A stretch of 64,000 nt of DNA from Klenkia sesuvii (GTDB taxonomy: Bacteria > Actinomycetota > Actinomycetes > Mycobacteriales > Geodermatophilaceae): the NCBI RefSeq assembly GCF_037083825.1, contig NZ_JBAPLU010000002.1, positions 62,001-126,000 on the forward strand, given 5' to 3'. Shown one piece after another: positions 42,408 to 51,200 of this stretch. The notes under the pieces were generated by a model. That model saw only the letters and a program-made list of their open reading frames with translations, did no database searches and was not told the origin of the DNA. The first letter of the stretch is position 1. Every line of letters begins with the position of its first letter. The position numbers were made by a program, and so were the translations under genes.

Positions 42408-43585
42408 CCGCGGCCGCGATCACCCCGCTGCCCCGGCCCACCCCGCGGGCGACCCGACGTCGCCTGGGCACGGTGGCCGCCGAGATCGGCGTGGCCGTGG
42501 GCATCTGCCTGGTGGGCTACTACTACGCCGCCGACTGGTTCCGCACCCAGGAGGCCGCGTTGGCGGTCCGGGTGCTGCGGTGGCTGGGGTTCGACGACGT
42601 CTCCGCGGTCATCCCGCAGTCGATCCTGATCTACCGCGGCCCGGACGACGTCCTGCAGGGCATCGTGACGACGTCGTGCTCCTCCATCCTCACCGTGGTG
42701 GGCCTGACCGCCCTGACCGCGGTGGTGCTGCGCAGCCGGGGACTGCACGCCGTCGGTGGGCTGCTGGTCGCCCTGGTCGCCGTGGTGGCCGCGAACTGCG
42801 TGCGGTTGGTGCTCTCCACGCTGGCCGGCTACGCGTGGGGCGGCCCGGCCATGACGCTGTTCCACGACTGGGTCGGCACGATCTGGGCGCTGGCGTCCAC
42901 GCTGGCCGGGTTCCTGCTCATGGTGTGCCTCACCCTGCCCGCGGCCGAGCGCGCCGAGCAGGACGTCGCCGGGCGGCACACCGCCCGCCGTCCCGACGCC
43001 TGGGCCCGGCCCGGCCTGGGCTACCGCGTCGCGGAGGTCGAGCAGCGGGCCGCCGAGCGCCGCCGCCACCGCTTCAGCCCGACTGCGTTCTTCTACCGCC
43101 GGGTGCTCCCCCGCCGGGTCGCCGCCCGGCTGGCGGCCCGTCGGGAGGCCGGCCGCATCGACTACCGCATCGGCCACCTGACCTCGGCCCAGCGGGTGGC
43201 CACCGTCCAGCGGCTGGCCGGCGAGGGCCTCGGCGTGCACACCGCGTCGCTGCTGGCCGTCGCCACCTACGACACCGACATCGACGTGCTCGACGCCCTC
43301 GCCGACGCCGTCGCGGCCCGGCAGTGGGAGCCCGTGGTCAGCCACCGGGTGGCCAGCCTGCGGCTGTGGGCCCGGGGCTGGCTGCTCGCCCGCCGGCAGT
43401 TCTCCGCCGGCAACTCCAGCACCACGCTGATCGAGGCCCCACGACCGGCGCCCCCCGCGCCCGGCCGGCTCCCCGGCCGCGGCGACCGGGCCACCCCGCG
43501 CAGCTTCGCCCGCGCCGTGCCGTCCGTGCCCGCTGTCCCCACGCGCGCCGACCTCGTCCGACCCCACCGACAGGACCCCCGATGA
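42404..43585 (+). CDS. Exosortase/archaeosortase family protein with long C-terminal extension
   Basis: This 393-residue protein starts at GTG 42404 inside the GT2 stop (GTGA). The N-terminal half has about five helices and the exosortase residues in order: Cys92 in TTSCSSIL, Arg134 in AANCVRLVLST and His154 in FHDWVGTIW. Exosortases are membrane cysteine transpeptidases that cut C-terminal TM-Arg tails of exported proteins, usually in exopolysaccharide loci. Residues about 185-393 are an Arg-rich, soluble, largely helical extension (FFYRRVLPRRVAARLAARRE, HLTSAQRVATVQRLAGEG) not present in the standard exosortase of about 180-300 residues. It overlaps the ATP-grasp gene. The small TM-tailed protein at 46640 is the obvious candidate substrate. 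Family assignment is by motif, not by search. Confidence 0.8.
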   Translation: MTAAAITPLPRPTPRATRRRLGTVAAEIGVAVGICLVGYYYAADWFRTQEAALAVRVLRWLGFDDVSAVIPQSILIYRGPDDVLQGIVTTSCSSILTVVGLTALTAVVLRSRGLHAVGGLLVALVAVVAANCVRLVLSTLAGYAWGGPAMTLFHDWVGTIWALASTLAGFLLMVCLTLPAAERAEQDVAGRHTARRPDAWARPGLGYRVAEVEQRAAERRRHRFSPTAFFYRRVLPRRVAARLAARREAGRIDYRIGHLTSAQRVATVQRLAGEGLGVHTASLLAVATYDTDIDVLDALADAVAARQWEPVVSHRVASLRLWARGWLLARRQFSAGNSSTTLIEAPRPAPPAPGRLPGRGDRATPRSFARAVPSVPAVPTRADLVRPHRQDPR

Positions 43586-44682
43586 CCCTCGCCCCCACCC
43601 GACCCGACGCCCCCGCGCGGCCCGACGGCCCGCCGCGGTCCTCGGCCCGGCCCGCGCTGCCGGCCGCCCCCCGCGCCGGGGCGCACCGCCGTCGGGCCGC
43701 GGTGCTGGTGACCGGGGCCGGTGGGCCGGCCGGGGTGGCCGTCGTCCGCCGGCTGCTGGCCGCCGGCGAGCGGGTGGTCGCCGCGGACGCCGACCCGCGC
43801 GCGGCCGGGGCCGCCCTGGCCGACGCCGCCGTGGTGCTCCCCCGCGCGGACGACCCGGGGTTCGTCGACGCACTGGTCGCGGCGGCAGCGGCCCACGGCG
43901 TGGACGCCCTCGTGCCGACCGTCGCCGAGGAGCTGGCGGTCCTGCGCCCCGTGGCGTTCTGGCTGTCGGCCGCGGGCATCAGCAGCTGGCTGCCCGACGT
44001 CCCGGCCGTCGAGCTGTGCTGCGACAAGGCCCTGTTCGCCCGGCGCATGGCCGAGTGCGGGGTGCCGCACCCGGTCACCGCCGCCGCCGTCGACGAGCTC
44101 GACGACGTCGTGGGGCCCTGGGTGGTCAAGCCCCGCACCGGCCGGGGCAGCCGCGGGGTGCAGCTGGTGGACCGCCGCGCCGACGTCGTGGCCGCCCTGC
44201 ACGCCGACGCCGCGCTCGTGGCGCAGACCCGGCTCACCGGTCGGGAGTTCACCGCCGACGCGCTGGTGGCCCGGGACGGCGAGCTGCTGACCGTCGTCCC
44301 CCGCTGGCGCGACGAGACCAAGGCGGGCATCTCGGTGAAGGGCACCACCTTCGACTCCGAGGAGGTCACCGGGCTGGTGGCCGCCACCCTGGCCGCGGTG
44401 GGGCTGACCGGCCCGGCCAACGTGCAGGGCTTCGTCGGGCCCGACGGCCGGGCGGCGGTCATGGAGGTCAACCCGCGCTTCTCCGGCGGGCTGCCCCTGA
44501 CCCTGGCCGCCGGCGCCGACGTGGTCTCGGCCTACCTGACCGGCATCCGCAACCCCGGCACCCGGCTGGCCCCCCTGCACTTCACCCCCGGGGTGTCCAT
44601 GAGCCGGTACTTCGCCGAGACCTACACCGGCCCGGACGGGCGTCCCGTGGCCGACCCGTGCACCGCAGCGGTGCCGGCGTGA
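43582..44682 (+). CDS. ATP-grasp enzyme (carbamoyl-phosphate-synthase-like)
   Basis: This 366-residue protein starts at ATG 43582, overlapping the exosortase stop. A disordered Pro/Arg-rich N-terminus (1-36) is followed by a preATP-grasp Rossmann segment (VLVTGAGGPAGVAVVRRL), CCDKALFARRMAECGVPHPVT, the ATP-binding VVKPRTGRGSRGV (about 180-192) and the metal/phosphate motif VMEVNPRFSGG (about 295-305). Such enzymes ligate an acid to an amine via an acyl phosphate. In exopolysaccharide loci they often make amino-acid or amide-decorated sugars. The ligated substrates cannot be told here. Confidence 0.88.
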   Translation: MTLAPTRPDAPARPDGPPRSSARPALPAAPRAGAHRRRAAVLVTGAGGPAGVAVVRRLLAAGERVVAADADPRAAGAALADAAVVLPRADDPGFVDALVAAAAAHGVDALVPTVAEELAVLRPVAFWLSAAGISSWLPDVPAVELCCDKALFARRMAECGVPHPVTAAAVDELDDVVGPWVVKPRTGRGSRGVQLVDRRADVVAALHADAALVAQTRLTGREFTADALVARDGELLTVVPRWRDETKAGISVKGTTFDSEEVTGLVAATLAAVGLTGPANVQGFVGPDGRAAVMEVNPRFSGGLPLTLAAGADVVSAYLTGIRNPGTRLAPLHFTPGVSMSRYFAETYTGPDGRPVADPCTAAVPA

Positions 44683-45827
44683 TCCGCTCCCGGCACGTGC
44701 TGGTCCCGTTCGGCACCCGCCCCGAGGTGGTCAAGCTCGCCCCGGTGGTGGCCGCGCTGGAGGCGGCGGGGCACCGGGTGACCGCCGTCGACACCGGGCA
44801 GCACGCCGACGCGGCGATGGGTGCCGGCCTGCAGGAGACCCTCGGCCTGCGCCCCGCGGAACGGTTCGTCCTGCCCACGGCCGGTCCCGCACGCACCGGC
44901 GCCCTGCACGCCGACGCCGCCGCGGCGGTCGCCCGGCATGCCCCGGAGGTGGTGCTGGCGCTGGGCGACACCGCCACGGTGCCGGCCTACGCCCTGGCGG
45001 CCCGCGCGGCGGGCGTGCCCTTCGCGCACCTGGAGGCCGGGCTGCGCAGCTTCAACATGCGCAGCGTGGAGGAGGTCAACCGGCGCATGGCCGCCGCCGT
45101 GGCCCAGCTGCACTTCGCCCCCACGCGGCGCGCGGCGGCCTTCCTGGCCGGGGAAGGGGTGCCCGCCGAGCGCGTCGTCGTGGTGGGCAACCCGGTCATC
45201 GACACGCTGGTGTCCCGCGGTGTGCGGCCCTGCCCGCCGGCCGAGCGCCGCGGGGTGCTCGTGACCGCCCACCGGCCGACCAACGTCGACGACCCGGTCC
45301 GGCTGGGCCGCCTGGTCGAGGTGGTGCGCGGGCTGGCCGACCGGGTCGGTCCGGTGCTGTTCCCGGTCCACCCCCGCACCGCTGCCCGGCTGGCCGCGAC
45401 CGGGTTGGACGCCCGGCTGCGGCACCCCGGCGTGACCACGACCGGGCCGCTGGAGCTCGACGCCCTCCTGGCCGCGCTGGCGTCGTCGGTGCTGGCGGTG
45501 ACCGACTCCGGTGGCATCCAGGAGGAGGCGGCCTACCTGGGGGTCCCCGTCGTCGTGCTGCGGTCCTCCACCCCGCGCTGGGAGGGCGTGGAGGCGGGCA
45601 CCACCAGCCTGGCCGGGCTGGCCGGGCCGGGCGCCGCGACCACCGTGCTGGACGCTGCCCTGGCCCACGCCTCGCCCGAGGGCCAGGCCCGGGCGGTCGC
45701 GCTCGCCTGCCCCTACGGGGACGGCACCACCGGAGCGCGGGTGGCCGCCGTCCTGGCCGACCCGGCCACCGACGCCCTGCTGGCCCTCGACGAACCCGAC
45801 TTCACCGACGGGCGGCTGCCGTGGTGA
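44679..45827 (+). CDS. wecB: Non-hydrolysing UDP-N-acetylglucosamine 2-epimerase
   Basis: This 382-residue GT-B-fold enzyme starts at GTG 44679, inside the ATP-grasp stop. Signatures are VPFGTRPEVVKLAPVV, DTGQH, ALGDTATV, HLEAGLRSFNMRSVEEVNRR (a shortened EAGLRT/ExxNR motif), VTAHRPTN and TDSGGIQEEAAYLGVPVVVLR. It converts UDP-GlcNAc to UDP-ManNAc, giving the cluster its own nucleotide sugar. The motif FNMRSVEEVNRR replaces the more common PEExNR, a moderate deviation. It supports an N-acetylhexosamine polymer as product of the GT2 synthase upstream. Confidence 0.92.
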   Translation: MIRSRHVLVPFGTRPEVVKLAPVVAALEAAGHRVTAVDTGQHADAAMGAGLQETLGLRPAERFVLPTAGPARTGALHADAAAAVARHAPEVVLALGDTATVPAYALAARAAGVPFAHLEAGLRSFNMRSVEEVNRRMAAAVAQLHFAPTRRAAAFLAGEGVPAERVVVVGNPVIDTLVSRGVRPCPPAERRGVLVTAHRPTNVDDPVRLGRLVEVVRGLADRVGPVLFPVHPRTAARLAATGLDARLRHPGVTTTGPLELDALLAALASSVLAVTDSGGIQEEAAYLGVPVVVLRSSTPRWEGVEAGTTSLAGLAGPGAATTVLDAALAHASPEGQARAVALACPYGDGTTGARVAAVLADPATDALLALDEPDFTDGRLPW

Positions 45828-46522
45828 GCGGGCCGCCGCTGGCGGTGGTGGTCGACCTGGACGACACCCTCTACCCGCAGGCCGACTACCTCGCGGGCGC
45901 CGCCCGCGCCGTCGGGTCCGCCGCGACCGCCCTGGGCCTGGACGGCGCGGTCGTGCACCGCGAGCTGGCCGGGCTGCTGGCCGCCGGCTCGGACGCCGGT
46001 CGCACCGTCGACCGGGCCCTGCTCGCCGCCGGGGTGGCCGACGACGACCTGCCCCGCTTCGTGCCCGCGCTGGTCGAGGCCTTCACCCGGCACACCCCGG
46101 ACCGCCTGACCCCCTACCCCGGCGTGGTCGACGCGCTGCGGGAGCTGGCTGCTGCGGCACCGCTGGCCTGCCTCACCGACGGCGCGCCGGCCATCCAGGA
46201 CGCCAAGCTGGCCGCCACCGGGCTCGGGGCGCTGCTGCCGGTCGTCGTGGTCACCGACCGGCTGGGGGGGCGGGGGTTCCGCAAGCCGCACCCGGCCGGT
46301 CTGGTCGAGGCCGCACGACAACTGTGCACCCCGCCCGACCGCGTGCTGGTCATCGGCGACCGCCCCGCCAAGGACGTCGCCGTGGCCGCCGCCGTGGGCG
46401 CCCGGGCCATCCGGGTGCGGCAGGGCGAGCACGCCTCGGCGCCGGACACCCCGGCCGCCTGGATGACGGTCGACACGTTCCCGGCGGCGGCCCGAGCCGC
46501 CCTGGACGCCCTGGGCGGCTGA
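45824..46522 (+). CDS. HAD-family hydrolase
   Basis: This 232-residue protein starts at GTG 45824 in a GTGA overlap (GTG 45821 is also possible). Motif I is VVVDLDDTLYP, with the nucleophile and acid-base Asp pair; motif II CLTDGAP; motif III Lys in FRKPHPAGL; motif IV VIGDRPAKDVAVAAAVG. An alpha-helical cap lies between motifs I and II. It is close to small-molecule phosphatases of the YjjG/CTE7 group. In this cluster it could dephosphorylate a sugar phosphate or a surplus intermediate of glycan synthesis. It ends the run of overlapping genes: a 117-nt gap follows. Confidence 0.9.
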   Translation: MSGPPLAVVVDLDDTLYPQADYLAGAARAVGSAATALGLDGAVVHRELAGLLAAGSDAGRTVDRALLAAGVADDDLPRFVPALVEAFTRHTPDRLTPYPGVVDALRELAAAAPLACLTDGAPAIQDAKLAATGLGALLPVVVVTDRLGGRGFRKPHPAGLVEAARQLCTPPDRVLVIGDRPAKDVAVAAAVGARAIRVRQGEHASAPDTPAAWMTVDTFPAAARAALDALGG

Positions 46523-46531
46523 TGCTCCTCG

Positions 46532-46566
46532 CTCGATCGAGGGAAACGGAGCGCAATCGAACGATT
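46532..46566. promoter_or_regulatory. Palindromic, A+T-richer promoter patch before the surface protein gene
   Basis: This lies in the only gap in the cluster. CTCGATCGAG (46532-46541) is a perfect 10-bp palindrome, and AATCG-AA-CGATT (46555-46566) is a second inverted repeat. The surrounding 60 nt is clearly richer in A+T than the genes. A separate promoter and operator for the 46640-47885 gene pair is likely. Confidence 0.45.
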
Positions 46567-46639
46567 TCGGTGCGTGAATGTTCAACGGATGACGACAGGA
46601 CGACGGAACCACCGTCGCGACAGCGGGAGAGCAGCAATC

Positions 46640-47176
46640 ATGACCACACCCACCACCCGACCCACCGGTGCACACCGACCGCGCACCGTCGCCGTCCTGC
46701 TGGCCGTCCTGGCCGCGGTCGCCCTGTCCCTGGTGCCCGGCACGGCGTCGGCGGCCGGCACCGTGACGCCGCTGGCCGAGTGCTACACCTCGGCGGGCAA
46801 CGGCAGCTGGGACGTCATCCTGGGTTACGAGAACTCCACGGGGTCGTCCCAGTCGATCCCGGTGGGCAACTACAACTACACCAACCCGTCGCGCAACAAC
46901 TCCTCGCTGCCGACCACCTTCGCCGCCGGTACGCAGCACGGTGTCGCCCGGATCAACCTCACCAACGCCGAGCTGAGCAACGGCTCGTCGTGGACCCTGG
47001 CCGGGAACCGGGTGTCCCTGTCGAGCGGGATGTCCCCGTGCACCGCCTCCCAGCTGCCAATGCTGGCCAACGGCGCCGCGGTCGTCGCCATGGTCCTGCT
47101 GGCCGGCGTGGTGGGCGTCATCGTGCTGCGTCGTCAGCGTCGGGTGACGACGGCCCCGGCAGCCGGTCGTGGCTGA
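46640..47176 (+). CDS. Exported protein with LPML-TM-Arg C-terminal tail, candidate exosortase substrate
   Basis: This 178-residue protein starts at ATG 46640 (GGGAGAG upstream). The signal peptide is about 1-38, with cleavage after TASA. The mature part (39-138) is an Asn/Ser/Thr-rich beta domain with one Cys near each end (Cys48, Cys134), likely a disulfide. The tail is QLPML (138-142), a hydrophobic helix (145-163) and RRQRR (164-168). This tripartite tail resembles sorting signals, but it is neither LPXTG nor PEP-CTERM. Because an exosortase-like gene is in the same cluster and no sortase is, I propose it as the substrate of that enzyme. The Asn/Thr/Ser richness suggests glycosylation or glycan contact. 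Its stop overlaps the PIG-L gene by 8 nt. Confidence 0.82.
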   Translation: MTTPTTRPTGAHRPRTVAVLLAVLAAVALSLVPGTASAAGTVTPLAECYTSAGNGSWDVILGYENSTGSSQSIPVGNYNYTNPSRNNSSLPTTFAAGTQHGVARINLTNAELSNGSSWTLAGNRVSLSSGMSPCTASQLPMLANGAAVVAMVLLAGVVGVIVLRRQRRVTTAPAAGRG

Positions 47177-47885
47177 CGTCCTCGCGATCGGGGCCCACCC
47201 GGACGACGTCGAGCTGGGCTGCGGCGCCACCCTGCTGGCGCACGTCGCCGCCGGGGACACCGTCACCGTCCTGGTGCTGACCGGCGGGGAGGCCGGCCCC
47301 GGCCGCGCCGACCGCTACGCCGAGCAGCGGGCAGCCGCCGGCACGCTCGGGGTCTCGCTGCGCTGGGGCGGGCTGCTGGACTGCAGCCTGACCGCCGACG
47401 CCGCGACCGTGCGCCTGGTGGAGGAGGTGCTGGAGGAGACCTCCGCGGACCTGGTCTACGTGCACGCGCCCGACGACAGCCACCAGGACCACCGGGCGGC
47501 GGCTGCCGCGGCCCGCTCGGCGGCCCGTCGGCTGCCCCGGGTGCTGCACTACCAGAGCCCGTCGACGCTGAGCTTCAACCCGACGGTGTTCGTCGACGTC
47601 ACGGCCTACCTGAGCGGGAAGGTGGCGGCGCTGAAGGCGCACGCGTCCCAGGTCGAGCTGTCGGCCATGGTGGAGCCCGACGCCGTGGAGGCTGCGGCCC
47701 GCTACTGGGGCGCGCAGGCCCGCATCGGCTACGCCGAGGCGTTCGTGCCGACCCGCATGGTGCTCGACCTGGCACCCCGCGGCCCCGTGGCGACCCGGAC
47801 GTCGGCGGACCTGGGTCGCCGCCCGCAGCCGGCGACCGGTGAACGGCGGGCGGTGCCGCGCGACCTGGCCGGTCTGGTGGTCTGA
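47169..47885 (+). CDS. PIG-L family deacetylase
   Basis: This 238-residue protein starts at GTG 47169, inside the previous gene. The zinc motif AHPDDVE is at residues 9-15, and the third ligand is in HQDHR (about 103-107). There is no signal peptide or membrane helix. LmbE/PIG-L enzymes deacetylate GlcNAc-linked small molecules such as GlcNAc-inositol, lincosamide or BshB substrates. Given the UDP-HexNAc epimerase upstream, it may deacetylate a nucleotide- or lipid-linked HexNAc precursor of the polymer. MshB or Mca roles in mycothiol metabolism are alternatives, since all are in one superfamily. A strong hairpin closes the cluster 14 nt after its stop. Confidence 0.9.
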   Translation: MADVLAIGAHPDDVELGCGATLLAHVAAGDTVTVLVLTGGEAGPGRADRYAEQRAAAGTLGVSLRWGGLLDCSLTADAATVRLVEEVLEETSADLVYVHAPDDSHQDHRAAAAAARSAARRLPRVLHYQSPSTLSFNPTVFVDVTAYLSGKVAALKAHASQVELSAMVEPDAVEAAARYWGAQARIGYAEAFVPTRMVLDLAPRGPVATRTSADLGRRPQPATGERRAVPRDLAGLVV

Positions 47886-47899
47886 CCGGACCGACCAGC

Positions 47900-47928
47900 G
47901 CCGCGGGGGGCGTCGAGCCCCCCGCGGC
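47900..47928 (+). terminator. Strong terminator of the glycan/exosortase cluster
   Basis: GCCGCGGGGGG and CCCCCCGCGGC form a perfect 11-bp stem with a 7-nt loop, 14 nt past the PIG-L stop. It lies 16 nt before the next gene start. Confidence 0.75.
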
Positions 47929-47944
47929 CGGGTAGCCCCCGGCG

Positions 47945-48232
47945 ATGAGCCGAACCGGAGGGAAGCCCAGCCGCGAGGAGTACGCCCGCGGCCTGCCCGA
48001 CCACCACGACCCGACCGCCGGCCTCGGCGGTGCCGCACCGGCCCGGAGCGCCCTGACCCTGCGCCTGGTCCTGGCCGCGTTCGGGGTGGTGGTCTGCACC
48101 GTGGCCGGGGTGGTGTTCCTCGTGGCGGGCGTGCCCGTGGTGTTCGCGGTGGTGATGTTCGTGCTGGCCGCGGTGGCGGTGGTCGACCTCGGGGTGGTCG
48201 CCCGGCGCAAGGCCCGGGGCGAACCCGGCTGA
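47945..48232 (+). CDS. Small two-helix membrane protein (DUF6343-like)
   Basis: This encodes 95 residues from ATG 47945. The soluble N-terminus (MSRTGGKPSREEYARGLPDH) is followed by ARSALTLRLVLAAFGVVVCT, a second helix AVVMFVLAAVAVVDLGVVAR and a basic end. The RSALxLRLVLAxFG pattern resembles the actinobacterial DUF6343 family. The function is unknown. It is separated from the glycan cluster by a terminator and convergent with the ABC exporter gene. Confidence 0.75.
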   Translation: MSRTGGKPSREEYARGLPDHHDPTAGLGGAAPARSALTLRLVLAAFGVVVCTVAGVVFLVAGVPVVFAVVMFVLAAVAVVDLGVVARRKARGEPG

Positions 48233-48243
48233 GCCACCCGGCC

Positions 48244-51200
48244 CTACCCCGCCAGGTGGCCCCAGGCCGGGGCGAGGTCGGCCCAGGCACCGCGGTCGAC
48301 CACCCGCCCGCCGTCGAGCACGACGACCTGGTCGGCCAGGGCCAGCGCCGCCCGCTTGGCCGACGCCCCGACGACGGTGGCCCCCCGCTCCCGCAGGGCG
48401 GCCCACAGCTCGAGCTCGGTGCGGGCGTCCAGGGCCGAGCTCACGTCGTCGGCCAGCACCAGCTCGGCGCCGGTGGCCAGCGCGCGGGCCAGCGCCAGCC
48501 GCTGCACCTGCCCACCCGAGAGCCGCACCCCCCGGTGGCCGACCAGGGCACCCACTCCCCCGGCGGCGACGACGTCGCGCTCCAGCCGGGCGTCGGCGAG
48601 CGCACCGCCGACCTCGCGGGCATGGCCGAGGGTGACGTTGTCGCTGATCGAGCCCGACAGCACCCGGGGTACCTGCGCGACGTGGGCGACCTGCCCGGGG
48701 CGCAGGAAGAGCTGAGGGTCACCGACCTCGGTGCCGTTCCAGCGGATCGCGCCCTCGTGGTCGACCAGACCGGCGAGCGCGCCGAGCAGGCTGGACTTGC
48801 CCGACCCGACCCGCCCGACCAGCAGCACCAGGGAGCCGGCGGGCACCTCCAGGTCGACCCCGGCCACGCCCACCGTGCCGTCGTCGTGGACCGCGGTGAC
48901 GTCGTCGAGCTCCAGCCGGCGCAGCGGCACCCGGTCGGCGGGCGGGGGTGGCGGTGCGGCGCCGGCGACGATGTCGACGTCGGGCGGCAGCCCCACCAGG
49001 TCGTCGCGGCCGGCCAGCGCGGTCGCCTCCCGCAGCCACGCGCCCGCGATGGGCCGCTCGACGACGACCAGCCCGGCGGTGATGCCGTACCAGCCCGCCC
49101 CCGACACCGCGGTGCTCACCGTCAGCGCGGTCGCCAGACCCCAGACGTCGAGCAGGTAGAGCGCCCAGGCCGCCACGACGCCGACCTGCACCAGGACGAC
49201 GGCGGTGCCCTCCAGCGAGGTGCGGATGCGCGTCTCCCGCACGGTGGCCTGCACGCGCCGGGCGTCCACGGCCTGCAGGTGGCGCTGCACGGGTGCGGTG
49301 GCCGCAGCCAGCTTCACCGTGCGCACCGCCTCCAGGGCCGAGGCCAGTGCCCGGCCGAAGGCAGCCCGCTGGTCACCGGCCAGCCGCCCGGCCCGACCGG
49401 CCACGGGGGCGCCGAGGAAGGCCGCGAGCACCGACCCGACGATGACGCCACCGGTGATGACCCCGGCCAGGGGCTCGCCGGTGACCACCACGGTCAGCAG
49501 CGTCACGGCGGCACCGATGCCGACGTCGACCCACCGGTCGGCCCAGTTGACCAGCCGGTCGGAGTCCAGCGCGCGGGCGGTGACCTCACCGGCCGGCGTG
49601 CGCACCAGCCGGCGCTGCTCGGTCTGCCCGCGCAGCACCGCGAGCCGCAGCCGCAGCGTCACCGCCGTCCACCACACCGGGTAGACCAGGAAGGCCCAGG
49701 CGACGAGGAACGACGAGGCCAGCAGGGAGAGCGCGAGCAGCACGGACTGGGCGGTCGGGTCCTCGCCGGCCTGCAGGCCGGCCACCAGGTCACCCCAGAG
49801 CGCGCCGGTGACGACGCCGTAGGTGCCGACCAACGACGCGGCCAGGAAGGTGCCGGCACCCAGCAGTCCCCACCGGGGGTGGGCCAGCAGCACCCGGCCG
49901 ATGGTCGCGCCCAGCCGCACGCGGGGCGCGGCCGGGGCCGGGCGGGGGTCGCGGCGGTCGGTGCGGGCGACCAGGCCGACGTGCTGCACCGGCGTGACGG
50001 CCTCGGGCGGAGCGTCGACCGACCCGGCGCTGCCGGCGGCCACCAGCAGGTCGCGGAACGGGCCAAGGCTGGCGGCCAGCTCGGCCCGCGGGCCCTGCTG
50101 CACCACCCGACCGGCGTCGAGCACGGCCACCGTGTCGCACCAGCGCGTGGTGCCCAGCCGGTGGGCGACGACCACCCCGGTGCGCCCGGCGAGCAACCGG
50201 CGGGCGGCCCGGGTGACCAGGTCCTCGGTGGCCGGGTCCATGCGGGCGGTGGCCTCGTCGAGCACCACCACCCGCACGTCGCGGACCAGCAGCCGGGCGA
50301 AGGCGACGAGCTGCTCCTGACCGGCGGACAGGGTGACCCCGCGCGGGCCGAGCACGGTGTCCAGGCCGCGCGGCAGGGAGGCCACCCAGCCGTCGATGCC
50401 CAGCTCGGCGACGGCGGCCTCCACGGCGGCACGTGGCACGTCGGCGAACAGCGTGATGTTCTCGGCGAGGGTGGCGGCCAGCAGCTCGGTGCGCTGGGTG
50501 ACCACGCCGACCCCGGCCCGCAGCTGCTGCAGGTCGAGGCGGGTGACGTCGACGCCGCCGACGAGCACGGTGCCGGGGGGCGGGTCGACGGCGCGGGAGA
50601 GCAGCTTGGCCAGGGTCGACTTGCCGGCGCCGCTGCGCCCCACCAGCGCGCAGGTGGTGCCGACCGGGACCGACCAGTGCGCGACCCGCAGGGAGAAGGG
50701 CTCCCGGTGGCCCTCGGTCCGGTAGGCGAAGTCGAGGTCGCGCACCTCGATGCCGGCGCCGGTGAGCGGGGCACCGCCCTGCGGCTCGGGCTCGGCCGAC
50801 ATCAGGGTGCGGATGCGGGTGAGCGCCCCGACGCCCTCGTGCATCTCGGGCAGGTGGTGGTTCACCTCGTCGAGCCGGCCGACGAACGTGGTGACCAGCA
50901 GCCACAGGGTGACCAGGGTGGCGACGTCGAGCACGCCCCGGCCGACCAGGGCGACCGCCGCCAGGGCCAGCGCGGCGAGCATGCCGTGCAGCACGAGGCC
51001 GCTGCGCAGCGCGACCCGGGCGCCGATCCGGGAGGTGCGGGCGTTGCGCCGCAGGATCTCCGCCGACCGGCCGGCGAACTGGCCCAGCACGTGCGGCTGG
51101 CCCAACGCGGTGCGGACGTCGTCCCGGCCGGCGACCGCCTCCTCCAACTGCGCCGCGCCGTCGGACCAGGCCTCCTCCTCCACCGTCTTGGCCGCGGCCA

